Shown here one piece after another: positions 53,626-63,458 of a DNA stretch of 64,000 nucleotides (the first letter of the stretch is position 1; every line of letters starts with the position of its first letter). Made by a program: the position numbers and the translations under genes. Under the pieces are notes generated by a model. The model searched no databases and was not told the DNA's origin. It saw nothing but the letters and a program-made list of their open reading frames with translations. The stretch lies in the NCBI RefSeq assembly GCF_001663775.1, contig NZ_KV467168.1:821065-885064 (forward strand), written 5' to 3'. The stretch is from Arthrobacter sp. B6. Its GTDB lineage: Bacteria > Actinomycetota > Actinomycetes > Actinomycetales > Micrococcaceae.

Positions 53626-54375
53626 ATGGCAGCACCAGCCGCCGGCGGCAGCGGGACCCAGCGGGGTCAGCAGCCCCAGAGGACTCCCAAGGGGCTGACT
53701 GCCCGCCAAAAGAAAATCCTGGAAACCATCCAGCGCTCAGTCAATGACAACGGGTACCCCCCGTCCATGCGCGAAATCGGTGACACCGTGGGCCTGGCCA
53801 GCCTCTCCAGCGTGACGCATCAGCTGTCACAGCTTGAGAAGCTGGGATACCTGCGCCGGGACCCGAAGAGACCGCGGGCCATGGAAGTTCTCATGCCGCT
53901 CACCCTCGACGGCGGAACAGTAAAGGCTGCAGGTTCAACTGGACCCGCCGCCCTGCGCGGCAACAGCGGGGGAACAGTGACCGAACTGCCCACTGCCATG
54001 GACACGGCCATGGTTCCCCTGGTTGGACGGATCGCGGCCGGCGGCCCCATCCTTGCGGACCAGATGGTGGAGGACGTCATGCCCCTCCCACGCCAACTGG
54101 TAGGGCAGGGCGAGCTGTTTATGCTCAAGGTGGCCGGCGACTCCATGGTGGATGCGGCTATCTGCGATGGCGACTGGGTGGTGGTGCGCCGCCAGGCTGA
54201 TGCAGTTAACGGGGACATCGTCGCTGCCCTGCTGGACGACGAGGCCACCGTCAAGACTTTCCGCCAGAGGGACGGCCACACCTGGCTGCTGCCGCAGAAC
54301 ACCCAATACGAACCCATCCTTGGCGATCACGCCACCATCATGGGCAAGGTCGTTTCAGTCCTGCGCTCCCTCTAG
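53626..54375 (+). CDS. lexA: SOS repressor LexA
   Basis: The 249-residue repressor has the winged HTH start [16 protein letters not shown] and [19 protein letters not shown]. The RecA-induced self-cleavage bond is Ala138-Gly139 (RIAAGGP), with nucleophile Ser173 (GDSMVDAAI) and general base Lys210 (EATVKTF). An insertion of about 20 residues ([16 protein letters not shown]) separates the domains relative to E. coli. The ATG at 53626 is favoured over the TTG at 53617. Two SOS boxes lie upstream. Confidence 0.96.
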   Translation: MAAPAAGGSGTQRGQQPQRTPKGLTARQKKILETIQRSVNDNGYPPSMREIGDTVGLASLSSVTHQLSQLEKLGYLRRDPKRPRAMEVLMPLTLDGGTVKAAGSTGPAALRGNSGGTVTELPTAMDTAMVPLVGRIAAGGPILADQMVEDVMPLPRQLVGQGELFMLKVAGDSMVDAAICDGDWVVVRRQADAVNGDIVAALLDDEATVKTFRQRDGHTWLLPQNTQYEPILGDHATIMGKVVSVLRSL

Positions 54376-54444
54376 GAACCGCACGCTGCAGACCGGAACA
54401 GGCCACGCCCGCTCCCCCGCCCCGCTGAATCGGGCAGGGAACGG

Positions 54445-54501
54445 GCGTTTCCTGTTCAGGGGCGTTGTTCCGGGAGCGTTTCCTGTTCAGGGGCGTTGTT
54501 C
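54445..54501. repeat. 26-bp perfect direct repeat after lexA
   Basis: The same 26 bases (containing GCGTTTCCTGTTCAGGGGCG) occur at 54445-54470 and 54476-54501, separated by 5 bases. They lie between the lexA stop and the convergent dinG-like stop. A GC-rich hairpin with a mismatch around 54408-54447 precedes them and may terminate lexA. Confidence 0.85.
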
Positions 54502-54512
54502 AAGGGGCAGTG

Positions 54513-56570
54513 TCAGGCACTGTCTTTGGACAGCCGCTCCAGAGCCGCGAACGCGATCTTCCGGTCCGTGGTTGGCCAGAATGGCGGCAGCGCGCCCCGA
54601 AGGAACCCGGCGTAACGTTCCGTGGCCAGGCGTGAGTCGAGCACGGCCACCACACCCTTGTCGCCTGTGGACCGGATCAGCCGGCCGGCCCCCTGCGCCA
54701 GCCGGATGGCAGCATGGGTGGCTGAGACCGACATGAAGCCATTGCCGCCTGCCTGGGCCACCGCCCGGGACCGGGCAGTCATGAGTGGGTCGTCGGGCCG
54801 CGGAAACGGTATGCGGTCAATCACCACCAGGCGGCAGGAGCCCCCCGGTACGTCGACGCCTTGCCACAGGGACATGGTCCCAAAAAGGCAGGTATCGGGC
54901 TCGTCGGCGAACTGCTTGACCAGCGCGGTCATCGTGGAATCGCCCTGGCAAAGGATGCTCAGTCCCAACCGGGGCCGCAAGGCGTATGCTGCCTCTTCTG
55001 CGGCGCGACGCGAGGAGAACAGGCACAGGGCACCCCCGCCGGAGGCCCTGATCAACGCCTCGAGTTCTGCCAAGGCCTCAGGCGACACGCCGCGTCCCGG
55101 CTTGGGCAGGTGCCCGGCCACGTAGAGGATCCCCTGCTTCGGGTAATCAAAGGGGGAACCGACATCAATGCCGGTCCAGCTCGGCGCGCCCTGGCCCACC
55201 AGTCCCAGTCCGCCGGCCGCCGGCTCAAACGCCGAGCCGATGGCCAAGGTGGCCGACGTCAGCACCACGGTGTGGCCTTCGAAAAGGCCCTCCCGCAGCT
55301 TCCCTGCGACACTGAGCGGCGCAATGTTGATCAAAGCCGGCGAGGAGTCGTCGGGCTGCGCGTAGCCTTGCTGCGGATCGAAAGTGCTGGCGCGGGAGAA
55401 CCACACCACCTCGCGGTTTTCACGGGCCGCGATGAGCCGTTCACACAGCTCCAGGATCAGCATCAGGCGCGACCGGGCGAGCTGCCGTCCGCCGTCGGCC
55501 GTTTGGCTGCTGTCCCCCTTGGAGTCGGACAGGGCGGCCCGGCAGGCGTCACGCAACTGGTCCACGCAGTCCAGTTGCTCCTCATTAAGTCCATTGGGAA
55601 GGAGTCCGCTGGGCGCCCCTGCCAGGGCAAGCTCCAGGTTTGCGGCCGCAGCGTTGAGGGCATCGACAGTGATGGCCGTGTGCTTCCGGGCCCCGGCAGC
55701 CGCGGCATGAACCATCGCCACCGACAGCTGCCCGGACACCGCACCGGTCACCCGGTCCTGGAGTTCATGGGCCTCATCCACCACCACAACGTCGTATTCA
55801 GGCAGCACGGCCAGGCCCTCAAAGGCACTGACCGCGAGCATGGCATGGTTCGTGACCACAACATCTGCGTCGGCGGCGTCGTGGCGGGCAAGCTCGCTGA
55901 AGCATTCGGCCGCCATCGGGCATTTCTGCGCCCCCAGGCATTCCATTGAGGTGACCGAGACCTGGCGCCAGGCACGGTCCGTGACGCCGGGAAGGAGTTC
56001 GTCACGGTCGCCCGTGGTGGTTTTTTGCGCCCATTCCCGCAGGCGCACCACTTCCCTGCCCAACTGCGACGCAGGCCCTCCAAGGGCGGCGGCGAAGTGC
56101 GGCACGCTGGTGTCCTCGCCGAGGGAAAACAGCTGGCCTTCGGCGGGCTCCTCCGAAGGAAACCCGCCTTCGAGCTTGTGCCGGCACACGTAGTTCGAAC
56201 GGCCCTTAACCAAGGACACCTTGACCGGGCGGTCCAGGGCCGGCGTGATGGTCTCAAGCAACCGCGGGAGGTCACGTCCCACGATCTGCGTCTGCAGGGC
56301 AAGGGTGGCAGTGGAAACCAAGGTGGGCTTGTTGCTCACGAGTGAGTGCGCAATGAGCGGAATCAGGTAAGCCAGTGACTTGCCCGTTCCTGTACCGGCC
56401 TGGACCAGGAGATGGTCACCGGTTTCGATGGCACGGGCCACCTGCCTGGCCATCTCGTGCTGCCCGCTGCGGCTTTGCCCGCCCATCCCGGCCACGGCAC
56501 GGTCGAGCAGTTCAATCACGAACTGCTCGCCGGCCGTGGCAGACGACTCACCTGCCACCGGTTCAGCCAT
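54513..56570 (-). CDS. DinG-like XPD-family DNA helicase
   Basis: The 685-residue protein has a Walker A motif GTGTGKSLAYLIP, the DEAH box VVVVDEAHELQDRVTGA, four Cys (NYVCRHK then ECLGAQKCPMAAECF) for an iron-sulfur cluster, and C-terminal helicase motifs LFGTMSLWQGVDVPGG and AIRLAQGAGRLIRS. These are the DinG/Rad3 features; such 5'-3' helicases resolve R-loops and D-loops. It overlaps the hflX stop by 8 bases on the same strand, so it is likely expressed with hflX and not directly from a LexA promoter. Confidence 0.92.
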   Translation of the reverse strand: MAEPVAGESSATAGEQFVIELLDRAVAGMGGQSRSGQHEMARQVARAIETGDHLLVQAGTGTGKSLAYLIPLIAHSLVSNKPTLVSTATLALQTQIVGRDLPRLLETITPALDRPVKVSLVKGRSNYVCRHKLEGGFPSEEPAEGQLFSLGEDTSVPHFAAALGGPASQLGREVVRLREWAQKTTTGDRDELLPGVTDRAWRQVSVTSMECLGAQKCPMAAECFSELARHDAADADVVVTNHAMLAVSAFEGLAVLPEYDVVVVDEAHELQDRVTGAVSGQLSVAMVHAAAAGARKHTAITVDALNAAAANLELALAGAPSGLLPNGLNEEQLDCVDQLRDACRAALSDSKGDSSQTADGGRQLARSRLMLILELCERLIAARENREVVWFSRASTFDPQQGYAQPDDSSPALINIAPLSVAGKLREGLFEGHTVVLTSATLAIGSAFEPAAGGLGLVGQGAPSWTGIDVGSPFDYPKQGILYVAGHLPKPGRGVSPEALAELEALIRASGGGALCLFSSRRAAEEAAYALRPRLGLSILCQGDSTMTALVKQFADEPDTCLFGTMSLWQGVDVPGGSCRLVVIDRIPFPRPDDPLMTARSRAVAQAGGNGFMSVSATHAAIRLAQGAGRLIRSTGDKGVVAVLDSRLATERYAGFLRGALPPFWPTTDRKIAFAALERLSKDSA

Positions 56571-58131
56571 TGCTGACGAATGATTCCAGTTCAGCCGCGA
56601 GGCCCTCCCGGACCATTACCACTGCCCGCGTCCCGTCCTCGCCATGGTCAAGGCTCAGGATTTCGGCGTCGGTGTCGTGCAGCTTACTGATCACGTCGCC
56701 GCGGTCGTAGGGAATGAGGAGCTCGAGCTTAACGCTGGGCCGAGGGATGGAGTTGCTGATTTCGCGCAGCAGCTCGGCGATCCCCTCCCCCGTCCGGGCC
56801 GATACCACGACGTGGCGGGGCTCGCGCTGCCTGAGGCGCTCCACCACAAACGGATCCGCGGCATCTGCCTTATTGAGGACAATGATTTCCGGCACCTTGC
56901 GGGCATCCACCTCGCTGAACACCTTGCGGACGGCCGCGATCTGTCCCTCAGGGTCAGGATGCGAGACGTCCACCACGTGCAGGATGAGGTCCGCGTCCGC
57001 TACCTCCTCCAGTGTGGAGCGGAACGCCTCCACGAGTTGCGTCGGAAGGGATCGGACAAAGCCCACGGTGTCCGCCAGGGTGTAGCCCAGGCCATCCGCG
57101 GTCTCCGCCTTGCGAACGGTGGGATCCAGGGTAGCGAACAGCGCGTTCTCCACCAGTACACCGGCGTCGGTCAACCGGTTCAACAACGACGACTTCCCGG
57201 CGTTGGTGTACCCGGCGATGGCAACGGACGGCACGGAATTACGACGCCGGTTGGCCCGTTTGGTTTCCCGGGCGGGCTTCATCGCGGCGATCTCCCGCCG
57301 CAGCTTGGCCATGCGGGTCCGGATGCGGCGGCGGTCCAGTTCGATCTTCGTCTCACCGGGACCACGGGAACCCATACCGGCACCTGCGCCACCAACCTGG
57401 CCACCGGCCTGTCTGGACATGGATTCGCCCCAGCCACGCAGGCGCGGCAGCAGGTATTCAAGCTGGGCAAGTTCCACCTGGGCCTTGCCTTCGCGGCTCT
57501 TGGCGTGCTGGGCGAAGATGTCCAGGATCAGGGCCGTACGGTCAATGACCTTGACCTTGACGATGTCCTCCAGTCCGCGCCGCTGGGACGGCGCCAGCTC
57601 GGCGTCCACCACCACGGTGTCGGCGCCGGTGGACATCACGATTTCCTTGAGTTCCATGGCCTTGCCAGACCCGAGGAACGTCCCAGGGTCCGGTTTTGCC
57701 CGTCGCTGGACCATGCCGTCCAGGACCTCCGAACCGGCAGTCTCGGCCAACGCGGCAAGCTCACGCAGTGAGTTCTCTGCGTCGGCGAGTGTTCCTTCGG
57801 CCCACAAGCCGGCAAGCACCACACGCTCCAGGCGGAGCTGACGGTATTCGACTTCAGTGACGTCTTCGAGCTCCGTTGACATCCCCGCCGTACGGCGGAG
57901 CGCCCGGCGCTCTTCGAGGTCCTGCTGATCGCCGTCGTAGGCGCCGTGCTCTTCGTCAAGGCGGGAAATCGCCTGTGCTTTGCCGAACACAGCCCTGCCG
58001 TCGCCTTCAGCGGCGGGGCTTCGCTTTGCCGGAACGTCCTTGGAGAGAATCCGGTCGATGACAGCTTGGATTTCCTCCGGGCTCATATCCTGGGCTGCTG
58101 GATCGGATCCGGTGTTGGGCTGGCTGGTCAT
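56563..58131 (-). CDS. hflX: Ribosome-associated GTPase HflX
   Basis: The 522-residue GTPase has the N-terminal HflX domain (VVDAELAPSQRRGLEDIVKV, GMGSRGPGETKIELDRRRI) and a G domain with GYTNAGKSSLLNRLTDAG (G1), DTVGFVRSLP (G3) and VLNKADAAD (G4). It splits stalled ribosomes under heat stress in other bacteria. Two starts are plausible: 58131 (AAAGGAG 4 bases before) and 58221 (AGGAGG 5 bases before); I prefer 58131 because the 30 extra residues look unstructured. It heads an hflX-dinG pair. Confidence 0.93.
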   Translation of the reverse strand: MTSQPNTGSDPAAQDMSPEEIQAVIDRILSKDVPAKRSPAAEGDGRAVFGKAQAISRLDEEHGAYDGDQQDLEERRALRRTAGMSTELEDVTEVEYRQLRLERVVLAGLWAEGTLADAENSLRELAALAETAGSEVLDGMVQRRAKPDPGTFLGSGKAMELKEIVMSTGADTVVVDAELAPSQRRGLEDIVKVKVIDRTALILDIFAQHAKSREGKAQVELAQLEYLLPRLRGWGESMSRQAGGQVGGAGAGMGSRGPGETKIELDRRRIRTRMAKLRREIAAMKPARETKRANRRRNSVPSVAIAGYTNAGKSSLLNRLTDAGVLVENALFATLDPTVRKAETADGLGYTLADTVGFVRSLPTQLVEAFRSTLEEVADADLILHVVDVSHPDPEGQIAAVRKVFSEVDARKVPEIIVLNKADAADPFVVERLRQREPRHVVVSARTGEGIAELLREISNSIPRPSVKLELLIPYDRGDVISKLHDTDAEILSLDHGEDGTRAVVMVREGLAAELESFVSNG

Positions 58132-58221
58132 GGTCTCCTTTGAAGATTCGGCATTTCCAGAATAGTGCCGATTGCTGGTGAGTGGGGACGTATTCGCGCT
58201 GGGCTGACGGCTGGCGGTCAT

Positions 58222-58561
58222 CCTGGCCTCCTGTCTGCTGCGCGCGCCGTACAAAGCGGTGGCGCACAACGTAGGATCCACGCCTCAAGGAAGCGTGGTG
58301 AGAGTGGTAGGCGCCGGCAATGTCAGGAAGGGCACACCAGGGAGGCTGGCTTCGAGTATTGCCCGGCGGTCGGGCCAGGCGGCACAGGCCTGGTCGATGA
58401 CGCATGTGCGGAAGGTAAAACCTGCATCGCTGCGGGACATGGCTTCGGGACGGGTTCAACCCGTGCCGGCTACTCGAAGATCAGGAACATGCCTTCCAGA
58501 CTAGCAGACCGATTCCCGCGCAGTTTCCCTTACGCTTCGGGGCCAACTAATCTGGCCAGTT
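58222..58561. other. Intergenic region between hflX and the divergent methyltransferase gene
   Basis: These 340 bases have no convincing gene. A -10-like TAATCT at 58548-58553 is 8 bases before the methyltransferase ATG, so that transcript may be leaderless. A possible hflX promoter lies toward 58240 but could not be fixed. Confidence 0.5.
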
Positions 58562-59176
58562 ATGGAGTCCGCACACTATTTCAGCGCATCGCCCGCAGGG
58601 CCCTTCACCCGTAAGCCACTCACGGTGGATCTGGCCGGGGAGACGCGCACGCTGCAGACTTCCGCCGGTATTTTCAGCCCCGACGGGATCGACAAGGGTA
58701 CTGCCGTACTGCTCGCTGAAGTTCCGGCCCCGTCACCGGAAGGGAACCTCCTGGACATCGGCTGCGGCTGGGGTCCCATTGCGCTCACGATGGCCCTGCG
58801 CTCACCCGGCGCGCACGTCTACGCGGTGGACGTCAACGAACGCTGCATCACGCTGACGAACGAGAATGCGGCTTCGCTCGGCCTGGACAACGTCACCGCC
58901 AGCGCACCGGAGGACGTGGACCCAGGGCTGCGCTTTGACACCATCTGGTCCAACCCGCCCATCCGGATCGGCAAGGACGAACTCCATGCCCTGTTGAAGC
59001 TGTGGATTCCGAGGCTGGCACCGGGCGGGTCAGCATGGCTGGTGGTCCAGAAGAACCTTGGCTCCGATTCCCTGCAGCGGTGGCTGTCGCAGGAGTTGGA
59101 CGCCTCGTTCACGGTCACCCGGGAAGCCACGGCAAAATCCTTTAGGATTCTGCGGGTCAGGAAAGCGTCCCGCTAG
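58562..59176 (+). CDS. RsmC-like class I SAM-dependent methyltransferase
   Basis: The 204-residue protein has the SAM motif LLDIGCGWGPIALTMALRSP and the N-methyltransferase motif SNPPIRIGKDELH, as in 16S rRNA G1207 methyltransferase RsmC. It lacks the N-terminal duplicated domain of E. coli RsmC, so it is the compact actinobacterial type; rRNA is the probable substrate. The stop overlaps the 3' end of the convergent dapF by 20 bases. No ribosome site precedes the ATG. Confidence 0.9.
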   Translation: MESAHYFSASPAGPFTRKPLTVDLAGETRTLQTSAGIFSPDGIDKGTAVLLAEVPAPSPEGNLLDIGCGWGPIALTMALRSPGAHVYAVDVNERCITLTNENAASLGLDNVTASAPEDVDPGLRFDTIWSNPPIRIGKDELHALLKLWIPRLAPGGSAWLVVQKNLGSDSLQRWLSQELDASFTVTREATAKSFRILRVRKASR

Positions 59177-60101
59177 CGACAATTACCGCCGGGCCGCTGA
59201 GCTCGACGTGTTCGTGTCCTCCGGCTCCGGCAAAAAACTTAACGCCGACGACGCCGCCTGGCACTTTAACGTTCCACGCGTCCGGCGCCTCGGCCCCGGC
59301 CCAATGCCTGATGGCCACGGCAGCGGCGCACGCGCCGGTGCCACACGACTGGGTCTCTCCGACACCGCGTTCGTGGACCCGCATGGTAATAGTGCCCACG
59401 CCGTTGTGCACCAGCGGCTCTGAGGGGACCACAAATTCGACGTTGGTTCCGTTCGCCGGGGTTGGATCAACGTGCGGGGCAGTGAAGAGCCGGGTGGCCT
59501 CCAGTTCGGAAAGCTCGGCGAGGGCGACCACCGTGTGCGGGTTGCCCATGCTGACTGAGAGGGCGGGGCGGGGTACTTCCAGGCCGTCGGCAGTGACCAG
59601 GGAGTCCATGGCTTTGGCGGTGGCTTCCCCAGGAAAGATGAACTCCCAGGGACCCATGTCGACGGCGTAGTCCTCGCCTGTGCGGACAACAGTCTTGACC
59701 CCGCCGCGGGTCCCGATGGTCAGCGCGCCGCCGTCGGGCAGGTCAACCAGGCCCTCGGCCCGGAGGAAGTGGACAAAGACCCGGACGCCGTTGCCGCACA
59801 TCTCGGAAATGGAGCCGTCCCCGTTGCGGTAGTCCATGAACCACTCCGCGTCCGGGGCGGCGTCCAGCAGTTCGCGGCCCTCGGGCAGGAAACGCGACGG
59901 CACGGCCCGGATGAGTCCGTCGCCGCCAATGCCGCGGTGCCTGTCACAGAGTGCAGCGGCCTGGTCGGCTGCGATGGTGTGAACCCCGTCAGGATCAGCG
60001 ATCAGGACAAAATCGTTGCCTGTGCCATGCCCCTTCGAAAAACGGAGCCCGCCGAGGGTGGGGAAGGCGGGCTCTAGGGTCTCAGCGGGGGTAGCGTCCA
60101 T
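59157..60101 (-). CDS. dapF: Diaminopimelate epimerase
   Basis: The 314-residue enzyme converts LL- to meso-diaminopimelate for lysine and peptidoglycan. Both catalytic Cys lie in conserved motifs: SEMCGNGVRVFVHFLRAEG and QSCGTGACAAAVA. The N-terminal GHGTGNDFVLIADPDG is typical. It lies after miaA on the minus strand, separated by a 144-base gap holding a long inverted repeat. Confidence 0.96.
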   Translation of the reverse strand: MDATPAETLEPAFPTLGGLRFSKGHGTGNDFVLIADPDGVHTIAADQAAALCDRHRGIGGDGLIRAVPSRFLPEGRELLDAAPDAEWFMDYRNGDGSISEMCGNGVRVFVHFLRAEGLVDLPDGGALTIGTRGGVKTVVRTGEDYAVDMGPWEFIFPGEATAKAMDSLVTADGLEVPRPALSVSMGNPHTVVALAELSELEATRLFTAPHVDPTPANGTNVEFVVPSEPLVHNGVGTITMRVHERGVGETQSCGTGACAAAVAIRHWAGAEAPDAWNVKVPGGVVGVKFFAGAGGHEHVELSGPAVIVASGTLS

Positions 60102-60149
60102 AGTCCAAGGTTACCGGCCACCTGCGGGGCATCAGAAACCCGCGGTCAT

Positions 60150-60216
60150 AGGAGTTTTTGTCCACGTTTGGCGACTTCCGGTGGCTGGAAGTCGCCGTAA
60201 GTGGACAAAAACTCCT
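60150..60216. repeat. Long inverted repeat between dapF and miaA
   Basis: Arms 60150-60165 and 60201-60216 (AGGAGTTTTTGTCCAC and its complement) pair perfectly, and inner arms 60171-60179 and 60187-60195 pair further around a 7-base loop. The overall structure is a 67-base cruciform-like hairpin. Confidence 0.85.
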
Positions 60217-60245
60217 GGGGGGGGCGGCCGGTCAGGCGGACCGGG

Positions 60246-61142
60246 TCACCTGCACAGGGCCACCGCGTGCGCTTCCAGTTCGGGGTCCTGCCAGTCCAGC
60301 CAGCTGATCCGGGGATCAGCACGGAACCAGGTGAGCTGCCGCCGGGCGAACTGCCGCGTGGCCACGATGGTCTCTTCGGCCGCTTCCTCCACCGTGGCGC
60401 CGCCGTCGAGGACCTTGAGGAACTGGGAGTAGCCCAAGGCCCGAGGGGCCGTCTTGCCGCGCCGCAGCCCTGCCGCGTCCAGCCGCCGGACCTCCTCAAG
60501 CAGGCCCTTGTCAACCATGCCCTGAACGCGCTGCGCAAGCCGTTCGCGGAGTTGGTCACGGTCCACAGCCAGGCCGATCTGGACGGCAGGCTGGAAATAC
60601 TCCCGCCGGGGCATGAAGGAGCTGAAAGGCCGGCCGGTGAGCTGTTGGACTTCCAGCGCCCTGATGATTCGGCGGGCATCCGAGACCCGGCCGGCCGAAA
60701 CAGGGTCAACGTCGCGGAGGCGTGCCAGAAGCGGGCCAGCGCCTTGGGCGGCATAGTCTGCTTCCAGCTGGCTCCGGACCGCAGGGTCCGTACCGGGGAA
60801 TTCCAGGACGTCCAGCGCGGCCCGTACGTAAAGGCCTGAACCGCCGGCCAGGATGGCCCGTTTCCCGCGTTCCTGGATGTCCTCGATGACGGCGCGGGCC
60901 TGTTGCTGGAAGTCGGAGACGCTCGCCTCCTCGGTCACGTCCAGGGTGTCCAGAAGATGATGGGGCACTCCCCTGCGCTCCGCCGTCGTGATTTTCGCCG
61001 TCCCGATGTCCATGCCGCGGTAAAACTGCATGGCGTCGGCGTTTATCACCTCGCCGTCCAGGGCCAGCGCGAGGTTTACGGCGAGATCGGACTTACCGGA
61101 GCCGGTGGGACCTACAACGGCTAGGACCGGTGGGGATGCCAC
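60246..61142 (-). CDS. miaA: tRNA dimethylallyltransferase
   Basis: The 298-residue enzyme adds an isopentenyl group to A37 of tRNAs reading UNN codons. The Walker A motif [17 protein letters not shown] and [31 protein letters not shown] and [13 protein letters not shown] are present. It begins with a GTG 3 bases after the miaB stop, so both steps of ms2i6A formation are encoded together. Confidence 0.96.
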   Translation of the reverse strand: MASPPVLAVVGPTGSGKSDLAVNLALALDGEVINADAMQFYRGMDIGTAKITTAERRGVPHHLLDTLDVTEEASVSDFQQQARAVIEDIQERGKRAILAGGSGLYVRAALDVLEFPGTDPAVRSQLEADYAAQGAGPLLARLRDVDPVSAGRVSDARRIIRALEVQQLTGRPFSSFMPRREYFQPAVQIGLAVDRDQLRERLAQRVQGMVDKGLLEEVRRLDAAGLRRGKTAPRALGYSQFLKVLDGGATVEEAAEETIVATRQFARRQLTWFRADPRISWLDWQDPELEAHAVALCR

Positions 61143-61145
61143 CGG

Positions 61146-62693
61146 TCAGGCGCTGCGGACCGGCAGCGACGGCATGCCGAGCGAAACGCCGGTACGGCTG
61201 GTTCCGGTCTTTGCAGAGCCCGGGGCCGGAGCGCCGCAGGAGTCTGCCTGCGACCTGTCCCAGGCGTCACCTGCGCGTGATCGCCGGAGGCTGTAGTCCT
61301 CCAGGGCGGGGTCGGCCACCAGGTGGAAAGCAGCGGCTTCAGTGATGGTGACCGTCACAAGGTCACCTGGCCGCGGCGCCGGCGCCCCGTCGGGAACAGA
61401 AAAATGCACCAGGCGCTGGTCCTGGGAGCGTCCGGACAGCCGGTGGGTTTCCCCGGCCTTGCGTCCCGACTGGGCGGTGACCATGACTTCCACCCGGCGG
61501 CCCAGCTGTTTGGCGTTTTCCTCAGCGGCGATTCTGTCCTGCAGCGCGGTCAGCCGTTCGAAGCGTTCCTGGACAATAGCCTTGGGCAGCTGGTCCGGGA
61601 GGTCGGCGGCCGGGGTGCCCGGGCGCTTGGAGTACTGGAAAGTGAATGCCGTAGCGAAGCGGGATTTCTCCACAACATCAAGGGTGGCCTGGAAGTCCTC
61701 CTCGGATTCGCCGGGGAAGCCGACGATGATGTCGGTGGAGATGGCCGCGTGCGGGATCTTCTCGCGGACCTTGTCCAGAATCCCGAGGAATTTGGTGGAC
61801 CGGTAGGAGCGCTTCATGTCCCGGAGGACTTTGTCTGAACCGGACTGCAGCGGCATGTGCAGCTGCGGCATCACATTTGGCGTTTCAGCCATGGCGTGGA
61901 TGACGTCGTCGGTGAAGGCTGCCGGATGCGGGCTGGTGAACCTCACCCGTTCCAGGCCTTCGATCTCACCGCAGGCGCGCAGGAGCTTGGAAAAGGCCTG
62001 ACGGTCTCCAAACTCAACACCGTAGGAGTTCACGTTCTGGCCGAGCAGGGTGACCTCGATGGCACCGTCATCCACGAGGGCCTGGATTTCAGCCAGGATG
62101 TCACCTGGCCGACGGTCCTTTTCCTTGCCGCGCAGGGCCGGAACAATACAGAACGTGCACGTGTTGTTGCAGCCGACGGAGATGGACACCCAACCGGAGT
62201 ACACCGAATCCCTCTTCGTGGGCAGGGTGGAGGGGAAGACGTCGAGGGATTCGAGAATCTCCAGCTGGGCTTCGCTGTTGTGCCGTGCCCGGTCAAGCAG
62301 CGCAGGCAGCGCACCCACGTTGTGGGTTCCGAAGACGGCGTCCACCCACGGCGCCTTCTTGAGGATCGTTTCCCGGTCCTTCTGGGCAAGACAGCCGCCA
62401 ACGGCGATTTGCATTCCGGGATTGGCGGCTTTCACCGGAGCCAGCATGCCCAGATTGCCGTACAGCTTGTTGTCGGCGTTCTCCCGGACCGCGCAGGTGT
62501 TGAACACCACCACGTCCGCATGGTCACCGGCAGCCGGTACATAGCCGGCGTCCTCGAGCATGCCCGCCATCCGCTCGGAATCGTGCACGTTCATCTGGCA
62601 CCCGAAGGTGCGTACCTGATACGTACGCGGCTGCAGGGCAGGGTCGTCTGGCTGGGCGGTACCGGATGCGGGGGAAGGAATGGTCAAACTCAC
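61146..62693 (-). CDS. miaB: tRNA-2-methylthio-N6-dimethylallyladenosine synthase
   Basis: The 515-residue radical SAM methylthiotransferase has an N-terminal MTTase domain with Cys residues ([45 protein letters not shown]), the radical cluster motif CNNTCTFC and a C-terminal TRAM domain ending near [21 protein letters not shown]. About 55 residues after TRAM are extra and low in conservation. The start is GTG at 62693 with weak ribosome-binding support. Confidence 0.96.
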   Translation of the reverse strand: MSLTIPSPASGTAQPDDPALQPRTYQVRTFGCQMNVHDSERMAGMLEDAGYVPAAGDHADVVVFNTCAVRENADNKLYGNLGMLAPVKAANPGMQIAVGGCLAQKDRETILKKAPWVDAVFGTHNVGALPALLDRARHNSEAQLEILESLDVFPSTLPTKRDSVYSGWVSISVGCNNTCTFCIVPALRGKEKDRRPGDILAEIQALVDDGAIEVTLLGQNVNSYGVEFGDRQAFSKLLRACGEIEGLERVRFTSPHPAAFTDDVIHAMAETPNVMPQLHMPLQSGSDKVLRDMKRSYRSTKFLGILDKVREKIPHAAISTDIIVGFPGESEEDFQATLDVVEKSRFATAFTFQYSKRPGTPAADLPDQLPKAIVQERFERLTALQDRIAAEENAKQLGRRVEVMVTAQSGRKAGETHRLSGRSQDQRLVHFSVPDGAPAPRPGDLVTVTITEAAAFHLVADPALEDYSLRRSRAGDAWDRSQADSCGAPAPGSAKTGTSRTGVSLGMPSLPVRSA

Positions 62694-62753
62694 CTGTTAA
62701 GGGTACCGGGTCGACGGAAACGCCGCTTCGACCGGGATGCCATGCTGACAGGC

Positions 62754-63458
62754 CTACTCGCCGAACGGACTGTCCGGCGGACTGAACGCGCCCTCTTGGC
62801 CGGCGTGCGATGCCAGCACCTCGCCCACGATCCGGAAAGCCTGGGACGGCTGGTATCCCTTGCGGGCAAGCATTGACGCCAGCCGTCGTGTGGTCTTGTC
62901 CCGCTCGGCCGGCTCGGACAGGTCTGTGCCGGGCCGGAGCTTCCGTTCCACGAGCAGCCGGGCGGCCGCTTCCTCGTCTTCGTCGGAGAGCTGCTCCAGC
63001 GCGGTTGCAGCCGTGTCCGCATCGATGCCCTTTTCGGCCAGCTCACGGCGAAGCGCGCCCTTGGCGAGTTTGCGCGACTGCGACCTGCTGCGCACCCACA
63101 TGTCGGCAAACTCGGCGTCGTTGATCAGCCGCACTTCCTGGAACCTCTCCAGCACGGCCTCGGCAACGTCTTCGGGGATGTTGCGCTCCGCCAGCTTGCG
63201 GGACAGCTGCAGCCGGCTTTTCGCCGAGCTGGTCAACTGGCGCAGCACTATGGCCCGGGCAACGGATGCGGGATCCGGCTCAGCGTCGGAAGCTATCGAA
63301 GAGTCCGGATCAGGTCCCTCCGGACCGAAACCGGGGCGGCGGCCGCCCCGGTCCCGCCGCCGTCCACCTGAGCCGGCGCCGGTATCAGCACCAGAGGCTA
63401 AGCCTGGGCCGAAGCTCTGGCCGTCCTTGAAGCCCGCGGTGTGCTTAGAAGCCGTCAA
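62754..63458 (-). CDS. recX: RecA-modulating protein RecX
   Basis: The 234-residue protein has the three-helix repeats of RecX ([56 protein letters not shown]) after a disordered, Gly/Arg-rich N-terminal 65 residues. RecX binds and limits RecA filaments. The TTG at 63458 overlaps recA by 14 bases, with GAAGG a few bases before; no better start was found, but the long N-terminal tail makes the true start uncertain. Confidence 0.88.
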   Translation of the reverse strand: MTASKHTAGFKDGQSFGPGLASGADTGAGSGGRRRDRGGRRPGFGPEGPDPDSSIASDAEPDPASVARAIVLRQLTSSAKSRLQLSRKLAERNIPEDVAEAVLERFQEVRLINDAEFADMWVRSRSQSRKLAKGALRRELAEKGIDADTAATALEQLSDEDEEAAARLLVERKLRPGTDLSEPAERDKTTRRLASMLARKGYQPSQAFRIVGEVLASHAGQEGAFSPPDSPFGE

